From Dasypus novemcinctus (lineage: Eukaryota > Chordata > Mammalia > Cingulata > Dasypodidae): a stretch of DNA of 64,000 nucleotides. Numbering within the stretch: the stretch's first letter is position 1; every line of letters begins with the position of its first letter. The DNA lies in the NCBI RefSeq assembly GCF_030445035.2, contig NC_080704.1, positions 27,446,499-27,510,498 of the forward strand, written 5' to 3'. A program made the position numbers and the translations under genes. This document shows, in pieces, positions 1 through 9,357 of this stretch. The notes beneath the pieces are model-generated. The model searched no databases, was not told the origin of the DNA, and saw only the letters and a list, made by a program, of their open reading frames with translations.

Positions 1-178
1 GTTAGCTCTCCGTGTGTGCGGTGCCATTCCTGGGCAGGCTGAAATTTCTTTTGCGCTGGGTAGCTCTCCTTATGGGGCGCACTTCTTGCTCGTGGGGCTC
101 CCCTACGCGGGGACACCCCTGCATGGCACGGCACTCCTTGCGCGCATTAGCACTGAGCGTGGGCCAGCTCCACATGGC
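1..178 (-). mobile_element. DAS-type tRNA-derived SINE, partial
   Basis: Closely matches the body of the full minus-strand copy at 49501-49918, including the stretch around the tggcgcc-like block and the GC-rich central block. The tail side is cut off by the window start. The match stops near 178, before the tRNA-like head (A and B boxes), so the copy is truncated or interrupted there. Non-coding; the two overlapping open frames of 60-100 codons here are SINE sequence. Confidence 0.8.
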
Positions 179-179
179 A

Positions 180-303
180 GACCTGAGATTTTTCCCGTTT
201 CCTCACTTGGCTGCCTCGTAATAAAACTCTTCCTTTTCTCAAAATCCTGGTGTCATAATATTGACTTCTATGTGCATCAGGCAATGAGTCCTTGCTCAGT
301 AAC
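180..303 (+). mobile_element. LTR 3' end, probable ERV remnant
   Basis: An AATAAA polyadenylation signal near 220 is followed by a pyrimidine-rich stretch and a C/T-rich segment ending close to 'cagtaaca'. This arrangement resembles the R/U5 end of an endogenous retroviral LTR of class I type. No matching 5' part is visible because the SINE fragment abuts it. Family assignment is inference. Confidence 0.4.
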
Positions 304-350
304 AAATGCAAGAAATTAAGCAAAAACAATATAAACCCATGAGTAAATAT

Positions 351-924
351 TGTATTAGTTATTGATTTCTATATAGCAATATTACCACAAACTTAAAGGC
401 TTAAAACAAGACACAAATATTTTCTTATACTTTCTATGGCTCAGGAGTCTGGGCATGGCTTAGCTAGGTGCTCTTCTTTAGGGTCTTCCAAAACTTCAAT
501 TAAGGAGTTGGCCAGGGCTGTGGTCTCATGTGAGGCAAGACTGGGGAAGGGGATACTTCTAAGCTCACATGATTCTTGGGAGCCTTCAGTTCCTTGCAGT
601 CTGCTGGACTGAGGGTCTTAGTTTCTTGCTGGCCATCAGCCAGAGGCTGTCCTCAGCTCCTTGCCATGTGGTCCTCTCCATAGGCAGTTCACAACTGGCT
701 TCCATAAAGTCAGTAAAGAAGAAAGTCTCTTTGCAAGATGGTTGTTATAGTCTTATGTAACTTAATCACATACATATAATCATGTATATTCTTTCACCAT
801 TGCCATGTACTTTAGGTTAGAAACAAGCCACCATTTCTGCCCACTTTTAAGGAGAAGGATCACACAAGGGCATGAATACCAGGATGAAGTATTCATGGGG
901 CTACTGTAGAGACTGCCTGCCACA
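351..924 (-). mobile_element. Solo LTR, MaLR/ERVL type
   Basis: Begins TGTATTAG and ends TGCCACA, with the perfect 5-bp duplication 'aatat' at 346-350 and 925-929. A 5-bp duplication with TG...CA ends is the mark of an ERVL/MaLR LTR integration. The body (ttaaaggcttaaaac, subterminal ggcatgaataccagg) looks like a common mammalian MaLR-type LTR read in reverse. Length 574 bp; no internal retroviral sequence is attached, so it is a solo LTR. Confidence 0.8.
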
Positions 925-961
925 AATATGTATAGTTTTTCTAGTTCTGTCCATTGAAGTG

Positions 962-2183
962 GCCTAAAAGGAATGTCACCTCAGTAATAATGAACACCCC
1001 TAGTACTAGGTTATGTTCTCTGAAAACCATTCAGGTTTATTCCATGTCTGGTGCAGGGAAAGTACAAGCAGTGGTATATTTTTTTTAAGCTAGAAGTCAG
1101 GCAAAAGAAAAAAAGAAGTCAGTCCAGTTCTCAAATATCAAACTGACCACAGTTATGACATTTAGAGCATTAACAAGACGAATGATAGCAATTAATTGAG
1201 ACAGGGTCTGAGTCCATGATTTTATAATGATGCTTAAAATAGGGAAAGTCTGAAAAATTTATTTTTCATCATTTGAAGCAGTTATTAACTCAACTACTTA
1301 CTATGGAAACTGGCAATTAATGAGAAAGAATTAAGCATTTTATTCTGCCTTTCCAATAGAATATATATTTCAGGTAACCAAATAGTCCCAAAAGATGAGG
1401 GAAAGCTCTAGTTCATGGATGAATGCAAGTTAATAAATGTAGATGGGATGGTAGATTTCAAAACACATCATTTCACAAATTTTAATGAAATTATCATAAG
1501 CATAATGATTGTTACCTGGCATTAAAATGGCTGATGGGAGCTGAATATTTTTTTAAATGCAAAAGTAAATTTGCATTTAAAATATGCCCTAGCTTTAGGG
1601 CAAAAATATAACCACAAAATGGAGGGATTAGCCCATCATCACCTTAATCTAGTAACCAATCTTAACATCATTAATGAAATAACCAATTATTGTCTTCTTA
1701 TGTGATTCAACACAAATACCTGTCTCTATAGAATATTCTAGTAAAAATGTTTCATAAAAATGTTACAGGAGTAGAAGAACAAACTGAACACTACCAAGAG
1801 GTAGAAACTAAACAAAACCCAGAAAGTGACACATTCCTCAGAATAACTGTAGGATACTCTTTTCAGCAGTCAGCATCATAAGAAAAGAGACCTAACAATC
1901 ACATGCAATGTGTATTCCTGAAACAGATTCTGGTTTGGACCAAACGTTTGTTAGGGGGATTTTTGTGCCATTTGGGAAATTTTGAATATAGCCTAGGTAT
2001 TTGATAAAATGGACAGGTAGAGTTTGCTGCCTAAAAAGAGCAGGTTATAAAATAATACGTACATTATGATCCATTTTGGCAAAAATATGGACATACACTA
2101 TATACATTTAATGGTATAGGAAAAGATCTGGAAGTACATGAAGTAAGGTGTTAGCAATGGTGGCTCTCTGGGTGGTGGGAATG
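962..2183. other. No gene recognised
   Basis: AT-rich sequence without a credible open frame, splice-flanked exon or RNA gene. Parts (about 1730-1860 and 2040-2180) read like decayed interspersed repeats but I cannot name a family. Confidence 0.5.
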
Positions 2184-3092
2184 TGTATTAGTTTCTGTGG
2201 TGGATTGAATTGTGTATCCCAGTTTGGACACGTTCTTGGTCTTGCTCCACATTCTGGTGAGTGTGGATCCATTGTAAATAAGATCTCTTCATGATGTCAC
2301 TTCACTTAAGGGGTGGCCTGATTTAATCAGGTTAGGTTTTAATCCAGATTACTGCAGTCATTTATAAACAGAGTGAAAGTCAAATGGAGAGAGAAGCCAT
2401 GGGGAGCAGCCAGAAGCTGGAAGTCAACAGAACCTGGAAGAGAAAGGAGAAGACACCATCATGTGCATTGCCATGTGATGAAAAAGCCAAGGAACCCCAA
2501 AGATTGCTAGCCAGCTAGAAGATGACAACCCCAGAAGGAAGCAAACCTAGTCTCTGAAACCATGAACCAATAAGTTCCCATTTTTAAGTCAACCCATTGT
2601 ATGGTATTCATCTTAACAGCTAGGAAACTCAAACAGTTTCATACTGCTGCCATAACAAATCACCACAGGCTTAGTGGCTTACAATAACCCAAATTTATTC
2701 TCTTATAGTTCTGGAAGTCAGAATACTGAAATGAATCTTCCAGAGCTAAAATCAAGGTGTTGACCAGACTGGTTCCTTCTGGAGGCTCCAAGGGAGAACC
2801 TTTCCTTGTTCCTTCCAGTTTTTAGAGGCTGCTGGCATTCCTTGGCTCATGGCTGCATCCCACACTCTTTGCTTTCATCATCACAGCTCCTTCTCTGCCT
2901 TCTGACCCTCCTGTTACCCTTTTATAAGGACCATTGTGATTACATTAGGCTGGCTTGGATAATGCAGGATAATCTCCCCATCTCAATAACCTTAACTTAA
3001 TCACATCTGCAAAGTCCCTTTTGCCATGTAAAAGGTCCCAAGGATTAGAATATGGACATCTTTGGGGACATGACATTATTCTGTCTACCACA
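2184..3092 (-). mobile_element. MaLR (MLT1-like) LTR, split by a younger LTR
   Basis: Outer LTR from TGTATTAG (2184) to CCACA (3092), flanked by the perfect 5-bp duplication 'gaatg' at 2179-2183 and 3093-3097. The right part (from 2641) contains typical MLT1 blocks in reverse, such as cttagtggctta, aactttaatcacatctgcaaag-like sequence and ggacatctttggggac. A second LTR (2196-2635) sits 12 bp inside its left end, so the outer one is older. The 64-codon frame at 2806 is LTR sequence. Confidence 0.85.
2196..2635 (+). mobile_element. Nested solo LTR, lineage-specific MaLR-like
   Basis: 440-bp element starting TGTGGTGG and ending CTCAAACA, flanked by perfect 5-bp duplication 'gtttc' at 2191-2195 and 2636-2640, inside the outer MLT1-like LTR. 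Internal text (gagagagaagccatgg, agccagaagctggaag) is typical of the R region of MaLR LTRs, but I do not know the subfamily. Confidence 0.85.
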
Positions 3093-3097
3093 GAATG

Positions 3098-3750
3098 TGG
3101 TGTTTTTATTTATTGTTTTATATCTACATTTTAAATTTTATATAATGAGCATGTATTAATTAAAATGTATAAATTAAAAATATAAAAATATTGTAGTTTA
3201 ATATCAAGTGACAAGAAATGTAGTTATTTGTAAATTTTTATCTGGCTCAATTACAGCAGGAGCTTTGCATCTAGTCAGTTATTTCCTTAATTTTTATTAT
3301 AATAAATTAGGAAATTCAATTCACAATTATAAATGGTCAGAAATGGCAACAAATGTTTGGTGGATAGGTCAGAGAATTCTGTATATTGGATTGAATATGG
3401 ACTCACAAATTTAGATGCCATTTCTTACATTCAGTATTGCACCATGCACTAAGTAGACAAAATATCATACCCAAATTCTGCAAGGTTGAATGTTTTACTT
3501 TAGGAGAGTGAGTCTCACTGTGGGTAGTACCACACAAGGATTATGTTTTGAAAAAATGTGGGCCTATTCTGATTGTTACAGTGATGGACAAGAAATTCAT
3601 GGTAGGGTCCTCCTGGCAATTAGTGGGCAGGAGGATGGAATGTCATATGTCCTTCAGTGCATGTGACATTCCTGCAAGGAAGAATTTTCCTACGTCTTAT
3701 ATAATTTTCAGATATCCCTCTAGAAATTCATGTATTTGAAAAATCTATTT
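3098..3750. other. No gene recognised
   Basis: AT-rich. The 60-68-codon frames here have no recognisable domain and no initiation or splice context. Confidence 0.5.
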
Positions 3751-3754
3751 GTAG

Positions 3755-4950
3755 GATTAAGGACCCAAGTATCAGAGCTAAACTATAAAACTCCTAGAAG
3801 AGAATATAGGGGAAAATCTTCAGGACCTAGCATTAGGCAATGGAGTCTTAGCTATGACAGCAAAAGCATGAAAAAAAAAAAGAAAATAGAAGATAAATTT
3901 GGATTTCATAAAAATTAAAAACTTTTGTGTATCAAAGGACATTATCAAGAAAGTGAAAGACAACCTACAGAATGGGAGAAAATATTTGGAAATCATATAT
4001 CTGGTAAGAGTTTAATGTCCAGAATATATAAAGAAATCCTACAACTCAACAACAGAAAGACAAACAACCCAATTAAAAATAGGACAAGGAACTTGAATAG
4101 ACATTTATCCAAATAAGATAAATAGACGGCCAACAAGCACACGAACAGATGTTCAACATCATTAGCCATCAGGGAAATACAAATCAAAACCACAATGAGA
4201 TACCACCTCACACCCACTAGAATGACTATTATAAAAAGTACAGAAAGTAATGAGTGCTTCCGAGGATGTGGAGAAATAGGAGCCCTGGTACATTGCTGGC
4301 GGAAATGTAAAATGGTGCAGGTGCTATGGTAAACAGTGGGGGTGGTTTCTTAGAAAGTTAACATAAAATTACCATATGACTTAGCCATTCCAATTGTGGA
4401 TATATACCCCAAAGAACTGAAAACAGGGACTTGAACAAATATTTGTACACCAATGTTCATAGCAGCATTATTCACAGTAGTCAAAGGCTGGCAGCCAAAT
4501 GTCCATCAACAGATTAATGGATAAACAAAATGTGGTATATATATATAATGGAATATTATTCACCCATAAAAGGGAATGAAGTTGTGATACATGCTATAAC
4601 ATGAGAGATGCTTGAAGACATCATGTTGAGTGAAATAAGCCAGAAAAAAAGGACAAATATTTTAAGATTTTCCCCATATGAAATACCCAGAATAAGCAAA
4701 CATATAAAGATAGAAGTAGATTATAGGTTACCAGGGGCCAGGGTGGGGATAGGGAATGGGGAGCTATTGCTTAATGGGTGCAGTGCTTTTGTTTGGAGTG
4801 ATGAAAATGTTTTGGTAATGGGTAGTGGTGATGGTAGCACAATATTGTAAATAATTAATATCACTGAAATGTTTGTTTGAAAGTCACTAAAATGGAAAAT
4901 TTTGTGTTGTATATATGTTATCACAATAAAAATAATAAAAAAACACTTAT
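3755..4950 (+). mobile_element. L1 3' end (ORF2 C-terminus and 3' UTR)
   Basis: Translated fragments match the L1 ORF2 C-terminal region: a '[18 protein letters not shown]' segment at about 4016, and '[15 protein letters not shown]', part of the cysteine-rich region, near 4265-4310. A GC-poor 3' UTR follows, ending with AATAAA and A-rich sequence near 4925-4945. Several stops and frameshifts: a 5'-truncated dead copy of an older L1 subfamily. Confidence 0.9.
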
Positions 4951-5019
4951 GTGAGCCTAAACATAATTCCATTTTACCTGTAAACTCAAAGTAAATTTTG
5001 GTTTATGAAATTAATGTTT

Positions 5020-5115
5020 AAAAATATGGAATGCTTTCACAAATTTGCATATCATTCTAGTACAGGAGCTATGAGCATCTTCTCTGTATGATTCCAATTA
5101 CGTTGCTCCTGCAGT
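5020..5115 (-). pseudogene. U6 spliceosomal snRNA pseudogene
   Basis: On the minus strand this reads as the 3' three quarters of U6 snRNA. The telltale blocks on the plus strand are 'aaaatatggaatgctttcac' (3' end), 'aaatttgcatatcatt', and 'catcttctctgtat' (ACAGAGA-box region, at 5077-5090), all in U6 order. The usual ACAGAGAAGATTAGCATGG stretch carries substitutions and the 5' stem-loop beyond 5100 is scrambled. No intact U6-type upstream promoter was seen. U6 is commonly retroposed by L1 machinery; this is a dead copy. Confidence 0.85.
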
Positions 5116-5463
5116 ATTTTTTGCATGGTTTTAATATACACGGAATTTTCCAGGAATGGAACTACTGTATAAATTAAGATGATTGTGTGTTAGTTTGTTT
5201 GGAACTTTACCAAGAATAGTTTAATGTTTTAGAATATCATACCAATGACATCAATACCATTTATGGGTTGTGCTGGATATCTTCCACTTGACCTTTCGGA
5301 TTCAAGCTCCACCCTTCTCCACCTGCTCTGTGCCCTGTGAGGGCACAATAACAACAGGTTTCCTTGCCCTCCAGCTTCTGGGTGAGTTCACTCAATGGGA
5401 AGCATAGGCAGGAGAGTTGGAAGGTGAAAGGAGTTTGAGGTTTGCCATTTAAAATGACCGTCA

Positions 5464-5642
5464 TGCAGCGATGCCCAGAGATATACTTACCAAATGCAAT
5501 GGATTTGTCATGATGATGGGAGAGAGTGTTGCTGTGGGGGGAGTGGTGGGGTGGGGGCGGTGGGGTTGAATGGGACCTCATATTTTTTTAATGTAAAATT
5601 TCTAAAAAATGAATAAAAAAATAAAATAAAATAAAATAAAAT
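5464..5642 (+). mobile_element. 5'-truncated copy of the 2.5-kb retroposon, 3' end only
   Basis: 179-bp insertion flanked by the 13-bp duplication 'aaaatgaccgtca' (5451-5463 and 5643-5655). Its sequence equals the last part of the 26520-29000 element (catgatgatggg, gggttgaatgggacctca) and ends in an (AAAAT)n tail. Classic 5'-truncated target-primed insertion. Confidence 0.9.
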
Positions 5643-5785
5643 AAAATGACCGTCAGAGCCTAGGCATTACCTGATTCATGAAAATATGAAGCTGGTTGTG
5701 CACAGCAGTTTTCCATTATAAAATGATAATGCTATGTCTGAGAGAGGGCCCATGCTGGTCAGAAGGCAGGAGTAAACCGCATGAA

Positions 5786-6127
5786 CAGGACTTGGAGTTG
5801 TCCTGAATGATATTGCAGTGACAGATGCAGGACATCATATATCCTGCCATAACCCACTAAATGGACTGGGGGAGAGTGTAAACTACAATGTAAACTGTAA
5901 TCCATGCTGTGCAGCAGTGCTCCAAAATGTAGTCATCAAATGCAATGAATGTGCCACACTGATGAAAGAATTTGGTGATGCCGGAAGAGTGGGGTGGGGT
6001 GGGAAGTGGAGGTATATGGGATCCTCTTATATTTTTTAATGTAATATTTTGCAAGATCTATGTATCTTTAAAAAATTTAAAAATCTATAAAAAAATAAAA
6101 ACAGCACGGTACTGGCAAAAAATAAAA
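5786..6127 (+). mobile_element. 5'-truncated L1-type 3' UTR insertion
   Basis: Flanked by 'taaaccgcatgaa' at 5773-5785 and 'taaactgcatgaa' at 6128-6140 (12 of 13 identical). The body resembles a diverged relative of the 2.5-kb retroposon 3' end and of L1 3' UTRs (catcaaatgcaatgaatgtg-like block). Ends A-rich. The 73-codon plus frame and 65-codon minus frame here are repeat sequence. Confidence 0.8.
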
Positions 6128-6140
6128 TAAACTGCATGAA

Positions 6141-7180
6141 GGGGTGTCTCAGACTCTGATGGCACTTGCTCCTACTGCTTTACATCTCTCAACACATTTA
6201 TGGCTTCCTGGTGATTTCCCTATGACCAGTTAATAGAAAAAGTCCAAGCCTGGTTCATGCAGTTTGCTGGCACTAGCTAAAATTATATTGCAGCTGTATT
6301 CTAGCCCCTGAAAGACATTCGTGAAGGAAAATATTCCTAGAGGCAAAACTTTGGGCAGTACAGCTTGTCCACGTCAAGTGAAAGGAGAAATGACCTGTTT
6401 TCTCTCTGGGTGTAATATTGTTGGGAAACGCAGTCTTCCAAGGCCTTGAGCATTTCTGAGTGCTTTTGTGGGTATGCCAAGAAAGCGAGTCTCTGACTAC
6501 TTTTTATTTGGACCATTTCTCAGAGCTATATTTGTAGAGAGCGATCTGCCTTTAGGGACGAAGTAATATCTCTTTCTGGGACAAAGAGCAGGCTTACTAT
6601 AAAAGATGTAAATTCCCCAAGGCCAGTGTTCCTTGGCTGTGAGGCTAAAAGCATACTGTGCTCAGAGTGTCCACTTGGGCTCCTCTGCATGGTCTTTTGT
6701 GGGACTTGGGGACATGGGGAACCAATGCAAATATGCTGATGTTCATGATGCTTGATGTGTTACTAGCCTCCATGAAATGGTAATAGGCTCTTATTAGTTT
6801 ATAATTGGGGGAAAATCCCAGATCCTGACAAATATTTGTTACATACTTTGCAGCTAGTTTTGCAAGCCTCTTGATTCAGCCTTATACCTGATTTTGCATT
6901 TAGGTGTGCAACTCTGATTTATTCCTCTGTCATTTTGGTCCCTTTTCTCCCTTCAGGGACAAAATTATCCACTTTTGTACTTGAAAGACTTATTTTTTTC
7001 TTTGTTCAGCTAAAGCTCCATTGGTGTATCAGAGGCATCGCTGCCCATCTTTTGGATCAAACAGGTACATTTTAATGGTTTCCCAAAACTATTTGACAAA
7101 ATTTCATAGCAAATAGCACTAAGGACTGGTGGTAAATGGAGTGCCAATATAACAATTCAGGAATAAAATATTCATCGTTA
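6141..7180. other. No gene recognised
   Basis: About 1 kb with few stops in short stretches but no frame above 60 codons. Composition is moderate and no known repeat was certain; together with 5256-5450 and 5656-5772 it may be one old degraded element or unique DNA. Confidence 0.4.
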
Positions 7181-7189
7181 TTTTTAAAG

Positions 7190-8330
7190 ATTTATATTGT
7201 AGATGGAAAACATTACCTGTCTCTATCCCAATTGCTTGTAATCTTATTTTGCCTCTTTCTCGTTCATAAAAAATTGTTAAAAATTAATTTATTGAACTAT
7301 ATCACCCACAAACAAACATATATAAACAATAAGTGTATAGTAATAGTTGTGAACTTACAAAACAAACATATATAACATCATACAGGACTCTCATACCTCA
7401 CCCTACCACCAACACCTTACATTGTTGTTAAACCTTTTTAACTAATGATTAAAGAGCATTGTCAAAATATGACTACTAACCAAAGTGTTTTCCCCCAACC
7501 CTCCCTATTATTACTATCTTTATATCATTTAAATATGAACATACGTAAACAATTAAGTGTGTAGTAAAAGTTGGGAACCTACAAAGCAAACATGTATATC
7601 ATCATACAGGGGTCCCATACTTCAACCCTCCACCAACACCTTGCATTGTCGTGAGATGTTTGTTACAAATTACAAAAGAATATTGTCAAAATCTTACTAC
7701 AAATCATAGTCCTTATCTTACATTTGGTGTGTTTTCCTCCCAACCCACCCTATTATTGTTTTTTAAATATATTTTTTATGACAGAAGTTGTAAACTTACA
7801 AAACAATCATGCACATGTGCAAAATTCCCAAACAACACCCCTCTATCAACACACCACACTGTGGTGGAACATTTGTTACAGATAAGATATTATCATCTGA
7901 TTGTTACATGCCCATAGTACACATTTGGCTCACATTTTCCATACTGCCACATTATCAACAAGTACATCATTATCAACAAGTACATCTTACTTGTACAACA
8001 AGTACAAGTAAGATGCAAGAATATTATATTATTACTGCTAAACACAGTCCATAGGTCATTCCAGTTGTATATTTCCCATTCGTTCCCAACACCCTGCAGT
8101 ATTTAGTTCCTAGATTACTCTCTAGCATTCTGTCAATTGACACTTACATCCCTAGACTACCATTTTCAGCCACATCCCCATTTATAAACCAGCTATTACT
8201 CACTATTTGTTACCATCCATTCTATTCATTTCCACACTTTTACAGTAAAGCTAATTAAAACTTCTACATACTTTAAACATCATTAGTCCATCTCAGTCCT
8301 TCTCTTATCTCCATTAAGAATCCACCACCT
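7190..8330 (-). repeat. L1 3' UTR with three tandem units
   Basis: Three similar segments begin near 7312, 7536 and 7770, about 227 bp apart for the first two. Each contains, on the plus strand, an 'agttgtgaacttacaaa(a)caa' block, a 'caccaacacc/cacacttgcatt' block and a 'ccctattatta' block. A single unit of the same text occurs at 21480-21670 as the 3' end of another minus-strand L1, so these are L1 3' UTR units. Confidence 0.75.
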
Positions 8331-8334
8331 ACCA

Positions 8335-8995
8335 CCAGGTCTTGAAGATATTTTCCTACAATTTCTTCTAGAAGTTTTATGGTTCTTGCTTTTATTTTTA
8401 GGTTTTTGATCCATTTTGAGTTAATTTTTGGATAAGGTGTGAGATAGAGGTCCTCCTTCCTTCTTTCAGCTATGGAGACCCAGTTCTTTCAGCACCATTT
8501 TGCTGAATGGACTCTTCTGCCTGAACTGTGTAACTTTGACTGGCTAGTCAAAAATCACTTGACCATACATGTGAGGGACTGTTTCTGAGCCATCAGTTTG
8601 GTTCCAATGGTCTATGTGTCAGTCTTTATGCCAGTACCATGTTGTTTTTACCACTAGTATGATGTAAAGTCCGGAGATGAGGGTTTGCTTTTCCTTTTAT
8701 GATGTTTCTGGCTATTCAGGACCCTTTACCCTTCAAAATAAATTTGATAATTATGTTTTCAATTTTTTAAAAAAATGATGGTGGAATTTTTATCAGGGTT
8801 GCATTGAATCCATATATCAATCTGAGTAGAATTGACATCTTAATGATATCGAGTCTTCCAATCCATGAGCATGGAATGTTCTTCCAGTTATTTAGGACTT
8901 TTTTGATTCCTTTTAACATTGGGTTGCAGTTTTCTGAATATAAGTACTTTACATCATTGGTTAAGTTTATTCCTATTTGAGTTTTACCTGTCATA
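8335..8995 (-). pseudogene. L1 ORF2 fragment (post-RT region)
   Basis: The minus frame at 8767-8994 contains 'NNWKNIPCSWIGRLDIIKM', a conserved stretch of mammalian L1 ORF2 just after the reverse transcriptase core. The continuing sequence to 8335 matches further ORF2. On the 5' side it jumps directly into ORF1 sequence at about 8995, and on the 3' side directly into the 3' UTR at about 8330, so endonuclease, RT core and the C-terminal cysteine region are missing. Confidence 0.85.
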
Positions 8996-9200
8996 TTTTA
9001 TTTTCACCACTCTTTGACACTTTTAGTTACTTTTATTGATATACTCTTCATTTCTAGACTCTCTTCCAGGCCTCTCTCTCCTGTCTTTTCTTTTCAGGCT
9101 CTAGCACACCCTTTAGTACTTCCTGAAATTCTGGTCTCTTGCTTAGAAATTCTCTCAGTTTCTGTTTATCTGTAAATATTCTAATCTTGCCCTCATTTTT
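8995..9200 (-). pseudogene. L1 ORF1 C-terminal end
   Basis: Read on the minus strand this encodes an ORF1 C-terminal pattern ('DKQKLREFLSKRPEFQE', 'KGVLEPEKK') with stops. It continues into 11897 and beyond once the insertion 9201-11896 is removed; the duplication 'ttgccctcattttt' (9187-9200 and 11897-11910) marks the join. Confidence 0.85.
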
Positions 9201-9357
9201 TTTCTTTTTATTCAGTTTTTTTCTTTATTAGAGAAGTGAGTTCACAGAACAATCATACGCAAAATAAGAATTCCCATATATCTCCCCACCATCACCATGT
9301 TGCATTGGAGTGAAACATTTTTTACAATTGATGATAGTATATTTTTATATTATTCTC
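9201..9357 (-). mobile_element. L1 3' UTR insertion in ORF1, 3' part
   Basis: T-rich start (A tail on the minus strand) followed by an L1 3' UTR end. The remaining upstream part of this inserted L1 lies at about 11822-11896; the 2.5-kb retroposon separates the two. The whole insert is bounded by the 14-bp duplication given for the neighbouring ORF1 entry. Confidence 0.75.

Noticed and set aside
7312-7760. CRISPR-like array
   Set aside because: Repeat spacing is about 227 bp, units are imperfect and long, and the organism is a mammal; it is L1 3' UTR.
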